Positions 6,600 to 13,815 of a stretch of 37,713 nucleotides of DNA are shown here, piece by piece. The stretch covers positions 1 through 37,713 of the forward strand of contig CAMOEW010000013.1 of NCBI GenBank assembly GCA_946612625.1, written 5' to 3'. Origin of the DNA: an uncultured Prevotella sp. Its GTDB lineage: Bacteria; Bacteroidota; Bacteroidia; Bacteroidales; Bacteroidaceae. Below the pieces are notes generated by a model. That model saw only the letters and a program-made list of their open reading frames with translations, made no database searches and had not been told where the DNA came from. The position numbers and the translations under genes were made by a program. The first letter of the stretch is position 1; each line of letters opens with the position of its first letter.

Positions 6600-8348
6600 A
6601 TGAAAACAACAAAGTTTATAATGGCATTTGCAACGGCTGTAATAATTGCCAGCTGTTCTTCGGACAACACAAACGAGTGGGTTATCCCCAATCAGGACGG
6701 GACAAACAGTCAAGGTGGCACCACAGGAGGCGACTCATCCACCTCGGGCGATACCGACACTGGAATAGTATTGAGTGAAGACGACAACATTGACAACACA
6801 ACGTTCAGCGACACTATCGCCGTAGTATTCAGCGGCACCACAGCAAGCGTTGCCGGAACTGCCGACGGTGTGGCAGTAAACATCACGGGAGCTGACGTCA
6901 TCGTCACCTCAACCTCAGAGAACAACATCATGTACATGCTCAGCGGAACAACTGCCGACGGTATGTTCAAGATATACAGCGACCATAAGTTCGGCACAAC
7001 GCTCAACGGAGTGAACATCACCAATACCGACGGCCCTGCAATAAACATACAGAGCAAGAAGCGCAACTTCATGGTCGTGGCGTCAGGAACCGTCAACACG
7101 CTTGCCGACGGCAGCAGCTATGCCGACAGCGACGAAGACCAGAAAGCCACGATTTTCAGCGAGGGACAGCTGATCTTCAGCGGCAGTGGCACACTGCAGG
7201 TGACGGCAAACTATAAGCACGGCATCTGCAGCGACGACTACCTGAACATGGCAGGAGGCGTGATTACCATCAACGCTGGCAACGGTCATGGTCTGAAAGC
7301 CAATGACTTTGTAGCACTATCGGGCGGCACGCTGAACATCAACGTCAGCGGAACGGCAAAGAAAGGTATTTCAAGCGACGGCCAGGTGACGGTGAACGGC
7401 GGGACAACCACCATCAACACCACCGGCGGCGGCAAGTACGACTCCGACGAGGGTGATGTGACAGCTGCAGCGGGAATCAAGGCAGACAGTGCGTTCGTCA
7501 TCAATGGCGGCACGCTGATTATCAAGAGCACTGGAGCCGGAGGCAAGGGCATCAGCACCGATGGCACTGCAACATTCAACGGCGGAAACGTCAGCGTCAC
7601 AACAACTGGAAGAACATATACATACAACAGCTCGCTCGACAGCAAGGCTAAAGGCATCAAGGCCGACGGAAACATCGTGATCAACGACGGCGTGATAACC
7701 ATCAGCGCCACCGGAGGCGAAGGCAGCGAAGGCATGGAGAGTAAAGGAGTGATGTACATAAAGGGAGGACAAGTAACGGTCAGTGCCTACGACGACGGCA
7801 TCAACTCGGCAGGCGACATGATTATCAGCGGAGGATACGTGTTTGCACAAGGAACAAACAACGATGCTATCGATGCTAACGGCAACTGCTATATACAGGG
7901 CGGAACGGTGTATGCCATCGGGGCAAGCTCGCCCGAGGTGGCAATCGACGCGAACAGCGAGGGAGGTTACCAGCTATACTTCCAGGGAGGAAACCTGATA
8001 GCCATCGGCGGACTGGAGCAAGGCTCAAACATAACGCAGACATGCTATCAGACAACAGCATGGAGCGCAAACACATGGTACGCACTCTATAACGGTTCAG
8101 CCAGTGTAATAGCCTTCAGAACACCGTCGAGCACGTCGATAAACTCAACGATGATTGTATCAACACCAAGCACACCGACTCTACAATCGGCAATCAGCGT
8201 CAGCGGCGGCACTTCCTATTTTGCAGGCATGGCAAACATTGGCGGCTCGTTCAGCAACGGAAACAACGTAACGCTCTCAGCCTATACAGGAGGTAACATG
8301 GGCGGAGGCCCCGGAAGCAACATGGGCGGAGGCCCCGGAAGAAGATAG
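6600..8348 (+). CDS. Beta-helix carbohydrate-binding lipoprotein, Cthe_2159-like (paralogue 2)
   Basis: A 582-residue lipoprotein, the largest of three adjacent paralogues. The signal ends IIASC (Cys19), followed by a Gly/Ser/Thr-rich linker (GTNSQGGTTGGDSSTSGDTD). Beta-helix turns recur throughout: GVNITNTDGPAINI, FSGSGTLQVTANYKHG, LSGGTLNINVSG, INGGTLIIKST, GMESKGVMYIKGGQV, DGINSAGDMIISGG, DANGNCYIQGG. The last 60 residues form a separate Ser/Thr- and Gly-rich module ending in two NMGGGPG repeats, a tail seen in several members of this family. It has its own promoter and a LytTR-like site upstream, so it can be expressed apart from paralogue 1. The gene for paralogue 3 begins 25 bases downstream. 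Probable role: binding glycan or building a surface structure; no enzyme motif is seen. Confidence 0.8.
   Translation: MKTTKFIMAFATAVIIASCSSDNTNEWVIPNQDGTNSQGGTTGGDSSTSGDTDTGIVLSEDDNIDNTTFSDTIAVVFSGTTASVAGTADGVAVNITGADVIVTSTSENNIMYMLSGTTADGMFKIYSDHKFGTTLNGVNITNTDGPAINIQSKKRNFMVVASGTVNTLADGSSYADSDEDQKATIFSEGQLIFSGSGTLQVTANYKHGICSDDYLNMAGGVITINAGNGHGLKANDFVALSGGTLNINVSGTAKKGISSDGQVTVNGGTTTINTTGGGKYDSDEGDVTAAAGIKADSAFVINGGTLIIKSTGAGGKGISTDGTATFNGGNVSVTTTGRTYTYNSSLDSKAKGIKADGNIVINDGVITISATGGEGSEGMESKGVMYIKGGQVTVSAYDDGINSAGDMIISGGYVFAQGTNNDAIDANGNCYIQGGTVYAIGASSPEVAIDANSEGGYQLYFQGGNLIAIGGLEQGSNITQTCYQTTAWSANTWYALYNGSASVIAFRTPSSTSINSTMIVSTPSTPTLQSAISVSGGTSYFAGMANIGGSFSNGNNVTLSAYTGGNMGGGPGSNMGGGPGRR
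8295..8341 (+). repeat. Perfect 24-bp tandem duplication encoding the NMGGGPGS tail
   Basis: Two identical 23-base blocks, AACATGGGCGG then AGGCCCCGGAAG, lie at 8295-8317 and 8319-8341 with one base between, giving a 24-bp period and an 8-residue protein repeat. The identity at the DNA level points to a recent duplication or frequent slippage. It can gain or lose units without breaking the frame. Confidence 0.9.
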
Positions 8349-8373
8349 AAATAAATTCTAACATATAGATATT

Positions 8374-9693
8374 ATGAGAAAGTTTGTTATAACAGCAATT
8401 ATCATGACATCGGCAGTGTGTGCAAACGCGCAGACACTGAACGTCAACACAGGTAGCGTAACTGATGTCTACTCAGCCGAGGCAACAGGCGACATGACCT
8501 TCAGCGGAGGAACGTCACTGACAATAGGCGCAAAGACATACTCCATCAGCGACATTGCCTCAATAAACATTGATGCCGACGGCATTGCAACCGATAACAC
8601 CGTAAACATCGTGTATAGCGGTACAACAGCCAACATCACCGTAGCAGGAAACATTGCCACTTATCTTACCACAACGGTAAACGGAGCACACGTAAGCATA
8701 GTGGCTGACCCGTCGCTACAGCAAGAGGTGACATACACTCTCAGCGGTACGGCTACCAAAGGATCTTTCTACATGGACGGCGACTACAAATCGACAGTGG
8801 TTCTGAACAGCGTGAGCATCACCAATCCCGACAGTGCAGCAATATGTATTGACAATGGCAAGCGCATCAATGTGGAAGTGAACGGCACCAACACGCTCAT
8901 CGACGGCAATGGAGCGAACGCACAGCAAAAAGCAGCATTCTTCATCAACGGACATGCGGAGTTCAGCGGCAGCGGCTCATTAGCTATCACGGGAAACTAC
9001 AAACACGGCTACCGCAGTGATGAATACACCATCATGAAAAAAAGCTTCACCGGAACCATTACCGTCACGGGAGCAGCAAGCGACGCTATGCACATCGGGC
9101 AGTTTTTCGACATGCGCAACGGAAACCTTGACCTGACTGCAACCTACGGCGACGGCATCGACATCGAAGTGACAAAAACGGCAACCGACTATCTCAACGG
9201 ACAAGCTATCATTTCAGGCGGTACGATAAAAATGAGCATCAGCGGTGCTGCCTGCAAGGGTCTGAAGACAGATAGTGCAATAACCATCAGTGGCGGCACT
9301 TTCGACATCACCACAACTGGAGCAACATCGTATGACACGACCGAAGCCGACTGGAAAAGTGCTGCAGGAATAAAATGCGGATCACAGCTGACCATCAGCG
9401 GAGGCACACTGACACTCTCAAGCACAGGCGAAGGCGGAAAATGCATCAACAGCGACGGAGACATAGTGTTCAGCGGAGGCTCGCTGACAGCATCGACGAC
9501 AGGAGAGAAGGAAAATTCGGCACCAAAGACGGTGAAGAGCGACACCAACATCATTATCAGCGGAGGCTCGCTAACCGCCACCAGTGCAAACAGCCACGCT
9601 TGCTGCTACGGCGACAGCAACACCTACCCCACCCCACTCGGAACACCGACAACATTCACGAGCACAAAGAAAAAATACGTTGTGATTTATTGA
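8374..9693 (+). CDS. Beta-helix carbohydrate-binding protein, Cthe_2159-like (paralogue 3)
   Basis: A 439-residue exported protein. Its signal peptide ends ANAQ (about residue 20) and lacks a lipobox, unlike its two lipoprotein neighbours. Residues about 30-75 carry a short module (MTFSGGTSLTIG, then ISDIASINID) that recurs in the small protein encoded next. From about residue 75 the beta-helix repeats match paralogue 1 closely: VLNSVSITNPDSAAI, FSGSGSLAITGNYKHG, ISGGTFDITTTG, EADWKSAAGIKCGSQLTI, ISGGTLTLSSTGEGGK, and a final KKKYVVIY. It starts 25 bases after paralogue 2 and is followed at about 40 bases by the next gene, so it is probably cotranscribed. Role as for the paralogues, possibly secreted rather than membrane-anchored. 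Confidence 0.8.
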   Translation: MRKFVITAIIMTSAVCANAQTLNVNTGSVTDVYSAEATGDMTFSGGTSLTIGAKTYSISDIASINIDADGIATDNTVNIVYSGTTANITVAGNIATYLTTTVNGAHVSIVADPSLQQEVTYTLSGTATKGSFYMDGDYKSTVVLNSVSITNPDSAAICIDNGKRINVEVNGTNTLIDGNGANAQQKAAFFINGHAEFSGSGSLAITGNYKHGYRSDEYTIMKKSFTGTITVTGAASDAMHIGQFFDMRNGNLDLTATYGDGIDIEVTKTATDYLNGQAIISGGTIKMSISGAACKGLKTDSAITISGGTFDITTTGATSYDTTEADWKSAAGIKCGSQLTISGGTLTLSSTGEGGKCINSDGDIVFSGGSLTASTTGEKENSAPKTVKSDTNIIISGGSLTATSANSHACCYGDSNTYPTPLGTPTTFTSTKKKYVVIY

Positions 9694-9734
9694 GGTAAGA
9701 GTTTAAAATGAAGTATTAAGAAATGAGATTTATT

Positions 9735-10142
9735 ATGAAAAAATTATTCATTATGGCATTGCTCTGTGCGGCGGCACTGAACATGCAGGCAGGAGACTAC
9801 AAGTATCTGCTGCTGACGGCGAGCGACAATACTGAATCAACCATCGACGTCACCAACGACGTTACCATCACCTTTGCCGACGGTAAGCTCATAGCAACAA
9901 GCGGTGGAGCTACAGTTGCGACCTTGCCATTGTCTAACCTTAGCAAGATGGCTTTCACCAACGAGACATCAGGCATTGAAAGCATAAGTTTCAGCAACAA
10001 TCCCAACGCAACATGCGAGGTGTACAACCTGAAAGGCATGTCGATGGGAACCTACACCACTGTCACTGCTGCTCAACAGCTGCCAGCAGGAGTATATATT
10101 TTTAAGCAGAACGGCGCGAGCAAGAAAGTCGTGATAAAATAA
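9735..10142 (+). CDS. Small secreted protein with type IX-like C-terminal sorting domain
   Basis: A 135-residue exported protein. The signal peptide ends NMQAG (about residue 18). Residues about 30-75 form the module VTITFADGKLIATSG, then LPLSNLSKMAFTN, also present near the N-terminus of paralogue 3. The last 55 residues follow the pattern of a type IX secretion C-terminal domain: CEVYNLKGMSMGTY, LPAGVYIFKQ, and the final KKVVIK. There is almost no cargo between the signal and the sorting region. An in-frame ATG at 9723 adds four residues (MRFI) before a typical MKK start; I chose the latter. It lies between the beta-helix genes and the histidine kinase, spaced 22 bases from the latter. It could be an accessory subunit of the beta-helix proteins. 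Confidence 0.65.
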   Translation: MKKLFIMALLCAAALNMQAGDYKYLLLTASDNTESTIDVTNDVTITFADGKLIATSGGATVATLPLSNLSKMAFTNETSGIESISFSNNPNATCEVYNLKGMSMGTYTTVTAAQQLPAGVYIFKQNGASKKVVIK

Positions 10143-10164
10143 ACACAAGTGGTAATTAACTCTG

Positions 10165-11370
10165 ATGCTAACAATGAAAGCAACATTACGACGGTTTACT
10201 ACAGAAGATGGTATATACATAGTTATATGGCTCATCCTCTTTCTGTCACCAGTAATGGGCATGTTGCTGCATCAGCCTTATGATGCCGACAGCTCATTTC
10301 ATTGGGATTTAGTTTTAGTTGCATGGAAAGACCTGAGCATATTCTTCATGCTCTTCCTCATCCATAACTATTTCCTCACCCCATTGCTTCTGTCGAGGAC
10401 GCGAAAGGTGTTATATTTCGTGGTCGCAAGCATCATCGTTGCACTCTTCACCATTTACCAATGCTCCACACGCCCTGAAGGACCGAGAGGAGACTTGCCG
10501 CCGGAAATGCGCGAACAGATGCCGCCAGACAAGCACGGTCAGATGGACGACATGCCCGGCAGACAGTACCACAAACCGCACAGCTTCAAACCCAACAACC
10601 GTCCTCCACTCATTTTCGGCGAACATGACATCATTGCCGTAATCGTACTGATAATGTTGTTTGGCATGAACATCGGAATAAAACTATATTTCAGGACTCA
10701 GCATATCTTAGAGCAGCAGCAGAAAGAACACAACGAGGCCATACGTCAGCAGCTGGAATACCTGAAGTATCAGATAAATCCACACTTCTTCATGAACACG
10801 CTCAACAACATCCACTCACTCATCGATATTGACAGCGAGCAGGCGAAAGAAACCGTGTTGCAACTGGGCAAGCTGATGCGCTATCTGCTATACGACAGCG
10901 AGAGACAAACGGTACCACTGAGCAAAGAGGTGGAATTTCTCGACAACTATTTCGACTTGATGAAAATCAGATATACCGACCGACTGAAAATTGTGCGCCA
11001 ACGACCCGACGACATCAACGGCATAGACATACCACCGTTGCTCTTCATCTCGTTCATAGAAAATGCATTCAAGCATGGCGTTAGCAACTCACAGGATTCG
11101 TTCATCGAAGCAATACTAAATATACAGACCGACGAGAAAGGAAAGCAGAAGCACCTGCACTGGACATGCCGCAACAGCAAGGTGCATATAGAATCAGACA
11201 ACCATAATCCTGCTACAAAGCGACTGCCACGTCAGGGAGGAGTCGGACTGACGAACATCCGACGGCGACTGGATCTGATATATGGCAAGAACTATACTCT
11301 GCAAACATTAGACAACGACAAGGACTTTCTGGTAGTTCTCGATATAACACTGACAGACAAAAAGGCATAA
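10165..11370 (+). CDS. LytS-type sensor histidine kinase
   Basis: A 401-residue inner-membrane kinase of the His_kinase (LytS/YehU) family. Hydrophobic segments lie near residues 18-36, 50-73, 82-99 and 154-172. The kinase core has the H-box INPHFFMNTLNNIHSL (His207), the N-box ENAFKHG and the G-box GGVGLTNIRRRLDL. A loop of about 48 residues (101-148) between the third and fourth segments is rich in Pro, Met, His and acidic residues (EMREQMPPDKHGQMDDM), perhaps a ligand or metal sensor if it faces the periplasm. Kinases of this family normally sit next to a LytTR regulator. Here the only one is at 19907-20629, about 8.5 kb away on the same strand. The gene ends an operon: a strong terminator follows. 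Confidence 0.9.
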   Translation: MLTMKATLRRFTTEDGIYIVIWLILFLSPVMGMLLHQPYDADSSFHWDLVLVAWKDLSIFFMLFLIHNYFLTPLLLSRTRKVLYFVVASIIVALFTIYQCSTRPEGPRGDLPPEMREQMPPDKHGQMDDMPGRQYHKPHSFKPNNRPPLIFGEHDIIAVIVLIMLFGMNIGIKLYFRTQHILEQQQKEHNEAIRQQLEYLKYQINPHFFMNTLNNIHSLIDIDSEQAKETVLQLGKLMRYLLYDSERQTVPLSKEVEFLDNYFDLMKIRYTDRLKIVRQRPDDINGIDIPPLLFISFIENAFKHGVSNSQDSFIEAILNIQTDEKGKQKHLHWTCRNSKVHIESDNHNPATKRLPRQGGVGLTNIRRRLDLIYGKNYTLQTLDNDKDFLVVLDITLTDKKA

Positions 11371-11392
11371 AAGATTTTATCAGCACTACTAT

Positions 11393-11422
11393 TTGCACAC
11401 AAATTTACGCATTTGTGTGCAA
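11393..11422 (+). terminator. Perfect 12-bp hairpin, likely transcription terminator
   Basis: TTGCACACAAAT (11393-11404) pairs perfectly with ATTTGTGTGCAA (11411-11422) around the 6-base loop TTACGC, followed by TTTCTTTG. It lies 23 bases after the kinase stop and before the next promoter, so it separates the kinase transcript from the following operon. The T-tract is short. Confidence 0.75.
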
Positions 11423-11453
11423 TTTCTTTGTAATAAGCACTATCCAAAACTAA

Positions 11454-11479
11454 ATTTTCCCTAATTTATATTGGAAAAT
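11454..11479. promoter_or_regulatory. Inverted repeat overlapping the -33 element (possible operator)
   Basis: ATTTTCC (11454-11460) and GGAAAAT (11473-11479) form a perfect 7-bp inverted repeat with a 12-bp AT-rich centre. The right arm overlaps the TTG of the -33 element, so a bound protein would block or alter initiation at the operon promoter. The regulator is unknown. Confidence 0.4.
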
Positions 11480-11500
11480 CAAAATAAATATTTATCTTTG
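11471..11500 (+). promoter_or_regulatory. Bacteroidetes promoter of the CHASE2/LPP20 operon
   Basis: TTG at 11471-11473, exactly 19 bases, then TATCTTTG at 11493-11500. The transcript should begin near 11507, about 47 bases before the first ATG (11554). It is the only good promoter I found before the run of genes to 20629. Confidence 0.8.
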
Positions 11501-11553
11501 CAGCAAAATGAATTTAATAACGAAACCATATTAACAAACTAAAGTACTACAAC

Positions 11554-12201
11554 ATGAAGAAGTTATTTATTTCACTATTATTTGCATGTCTGGCAATGCC
11601 TTCGGCCATTCAAGCCCAGGAACTTTCAAAGAGTGCCGAAAAAGCTATCAAAAAGGAAGTAAGCACAAAGATGAAAGAATTTAAGAAGGGTAAATGGGAA
11701 GTGTTCGACACATCGCACAGTATGGAACGTGCACTCTGGAAACACTACGAGAAGCTGGAAAAAGGCGAAGACAAGGTTTTCGACATGATAGGATATGCCA
11801 CTGCCAAATCGAAGAATCTGGCTTCTACAGCCGCACTCGCCAGTGCCTGCAACCGCTATGCAACGCAGGCAAGCACACGCGTCATCGGAAAATTAATCTC
11901 TGAACTGGAGAATAACGGCACAAACAACAACGAGGATCTGGAGAAATTCCGTGCAACATTCCTTTCAGAGGTGGAGAAGGACATTCGAGGTGACCTGCAC
12001 CTCAGCTTTGGCGTGATACGCAAAAACGAGACGAACGGATCATACGAAGTACAGGTGTATTACATCGTTGACCAGGAGGCTGCCAGCCGCAGCCGTCTGC
12101 GTGCCCTGGAGATTGCTGAAAAAGAAACCCAATTCAGCGAGAACATAAAGAAAATAGTAAAGGAAACAGCAGAAGAGTCGTTCGTACCCTCTAATGAATA
12201 A
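11554..12201 (+). CDS. Secreted LPP20-like protein (first gene of the envelope operon)
   Basis: A 215-residue exported protein. The signal peptide ends IQAQ (about residue 22). The mature part is rich in Lys and Glu and mostly helical. Its middle region (GYATAKSKNLASTAALASACNRYA, split here as GYATAKSKNLA and ASACNRYATQ) followed by YEVQVYYIVD resembles the LPP20 pattern of a Gly-x-Ala start, alanine-rich helix and beta strand; this is a weak, motif-level match. It heads the operon and its stop overlaps the start of the CHASE2 gene by 8 bases, implying coupled translation. A second, larger LPP20-type protein lies at the far end of the same operon. Likely periplasmic or anchored through partners; precise function unknown. 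Confidence 0.55.
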   Translation: MKKLFISLLFACLAMPSAIQAQELSKSAEKAIKKEVSTKMKEFKKGKWEVFDTSHSMERALWKHYEKLEKGEDKVFDMIGYATAKSKNLASTAALASACNRYATQASTRVIGKLISELENNGTNNNEDLEKFRATFLSEVEKDIRGDLHLSFGVIRKNETNGSYEVQVYYIVDQEAASRSRLRALEIAEKETQFSENIKKIVKETAEESFVPSNE

Positions 12202-13318
12202 ACTAAGGTCGGCCCTCATCACGGCAACATCGTTTGCCGTGGTGGGGATTATTGCATTCTTCACGATCAACGTATCGTGGCTCAACCCTATAAAAAAAGT
12301 GTTGAGCGACTTTTCAATGACCGACATCTACTACCAGATACTGCAAGACACAAGCGAGCCGGAACAAAACAACATGATCACCATTGTGGACATGACCGAT
12401 CTGTATCGCCGAAGCGATATTGCCGACGTGTTACACCAAATAGAAGAATGCCATCCAAAAATAATAGGAATAGATATCGTCTTTGAAGGCCTCAAAGAAG
12501 ACACTCTCGGCGACTTGATGATTCAGGAAGTGGCAAGCACTTACGATAATATCGTATTCTCATACAAACTCCTCTACGGCAACCGTAACGACTCAACAGA
12601 AACCGTACACTCGTTCTTTGCCGACAGCATACCGGCTCTGAACGAGGGATTCACCAACATGCCACGCCAGCTGTACGGAGGAATGAAGCGCACACTAAGC
12701 ATCGGAGACGAAATTAACGGCGAGGTGAGGCCATCGTTTATCACGAAAGTAACCGAAGGATACACAGGCACCACCGTAAAAACGGAAGACAAGGACATCA
12801 ATATCAACTATACTCCCACAGAATTCACAATACTCTCCAGCGACTCAATCCTGGCACATCCGGAACTTATCGTTGACCGCATTGTGCTCTTCGGAGCAAT
12901 GAAAGAGGAAAACGACATGCACTACACACCGTTAGGCAAGATTGCAGGCGTGGAATTGCTCGGATATGCCGTAAACACCATGCTTCAGAGAAAAAACATA
13001 CTTGAGGTGTCGGGAATCCCAATGGCTATTACATCGTTTTTACTGGCATGGCTCGTAATATCGTTTTTCTTATGGGAAGGCAAAAAGGTAAAAGATATCA
13101 AGAATACTACAGTGCGCATAATATTATCCACGGGGTTCATCAATGGTATCATTCTGTTCTTTTGGTGGGCATTGTTCATGTGGATAGCATTCATTCTCTT
13201 CTGTCAGTTTAACATCAGTTTTAACGTGGGATGGGCATATTCGGCCATGGTAATGCGTAAGACTGCCACCGAAGTATATACGGAATGCGCAAATTTGTTT
13301 AACCGGAAAAAGAATTAA
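12194..13318 (+). CDS. Free-standing CHASE2-domain membrane protein
   Basis: A 374-residue membrane protein. A first hydrophobic segment (about 7-26) precedes a large extracytoplasmic CHASE2 domain (about 30-270), recognised by ITIVDMTDLYRRSDIADVL, PKIIGIDIVFEG, the central NYTPTEFTILSSDSIL and IVLFGAMKEENDMHYTPLG with AGVELLGYAVNTML. Two to three hydrophobic segments follow (about 275-345). CHASE2 sensors are normally joined to a kinase, cyclase or phosphodiesterase. Here only about 25 residues follow the last segment, so there is no output domain. It must signal through partners, perhaps the LytS kinase or LytTR regulator, or act mechanically. Its start overlaps the previous gene by 8 bases and its stop lies 8 bases before the next. 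Confidence 0.8.
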   Translation: MNKLRSALITATSFAVVGIIAFFTINVSWLNPIKKVLSDFSMTDIYYQILQDTSEPEQNNMITIVDMTDLYRRSDIADVLHQIEECHPKIIGIDIVFEGLKEDTLGDLMIQEVASTYDNIVFSYKLLYGNRNDSTETVHSFFADSIPALNEGFTNMPRQLYGGMKRTLSIGDEINGEVRPSFITKVTEGYTGTTVKTEDKDININYTPTEFTILSSDSILAHPELIVDRIVLFGAMKEENDMHYTPLGKIAGVELLGYAVNTMLQRKNILEVSGIPMAITSFLLAWLVISFFLWEGKKVKDIKNTTVRIILSTGFINGIILFFWWALFMWIAFILFCQFNISFNVGWAYSAMVMRKTATEVYTECANLFNRKKN

Positions 13319-13326
13319 ACGTAACT

Positions 13327-13803
13327 ATGAAAAAAATGTTTATTATATGCACAATCCTGATGTTGCTGAGCACAGCAGTTGAGACTTACGCCAACGACTA
13401 TACCGTGCTCACTGTTTCGGGGAAAAACATCAATGTAATTAACGGAAAAGAAAAACGACAGCTGCTGGCTCGCGAGCGAATCACGTCGGAGACGATTATC
13501 AGCATCCCCTACGGTTGCATCGTTGAGCTCTTCGACATGACCACTAAGACAAAGCATATACTGAAAGTTCCGGGCAGTGCAAAGGTAAAAGACCTTGTAG
13601 CCAACAAGAAAAACACAACACGCAAACTCACCGGACAATATCTAGCCTTTGTTGAACGGCAAATAAAATCGGGAGGAGAAACAGTAGCACGCAAGGTAAG
13701 CGACCCTGCCACCATCACACGTATGAAACATGGCATTGGTGACTCCCTCTGCTGCGACTCCATACAAACAGACACTATTACTACCGACACCATAACAAAG
13801 TAA
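13327..13803 (+). CDS. Small exported protein with FecR-like features
   Basis: A 158-residue exported protein. The signal peptide ends TYAN (about residue 23). The region VLTVSGKNINVINGKEK, IPYGCIVELFDMTTK and ILKVPGSAKVKDLV recalls the FecR fold (short beta strands around a value such as GKV..., then I..G..VEL.D). The match is distant and based on pattern only. The C-terminus is Thr/Asp/Ile-rich (SIQTDTITTDTITK), probably unstructured. FecR-like proteins occur beside CHASE2 proteins in several bacteria, as far as I recall, which is supportive but not proof. It sits 8 bases after the CHASE2 gene and 12 before the next. If the match is wrong, it is an exported protein of unknown function. Confidence 0.5.
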   Translation: MKKMFIICTILMLLSTAVETYANDYTVLTVSGKNINVINGKEKRQLLARERITSETIISIPYGCIVELFDMTTKTKHILKVPGSAKVKDLVANKKNTTRKLTGQYLAFVERQIKSGGETVARKVSDPATITRMKHGIGDSLCCDSIQTDTITTDTITK

Positions 13804-13815
13804 AAACCGACGATT

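Noticed and set aside
7286..7850. Minus-strand frames inside the beta-helix gene (7286-7759, 7371-7850)
   Set aside because: The repetitive sense sequence lacks antisense stops; products are low-complexity Ser/Pro/Val or Ala/Val-rich strings.
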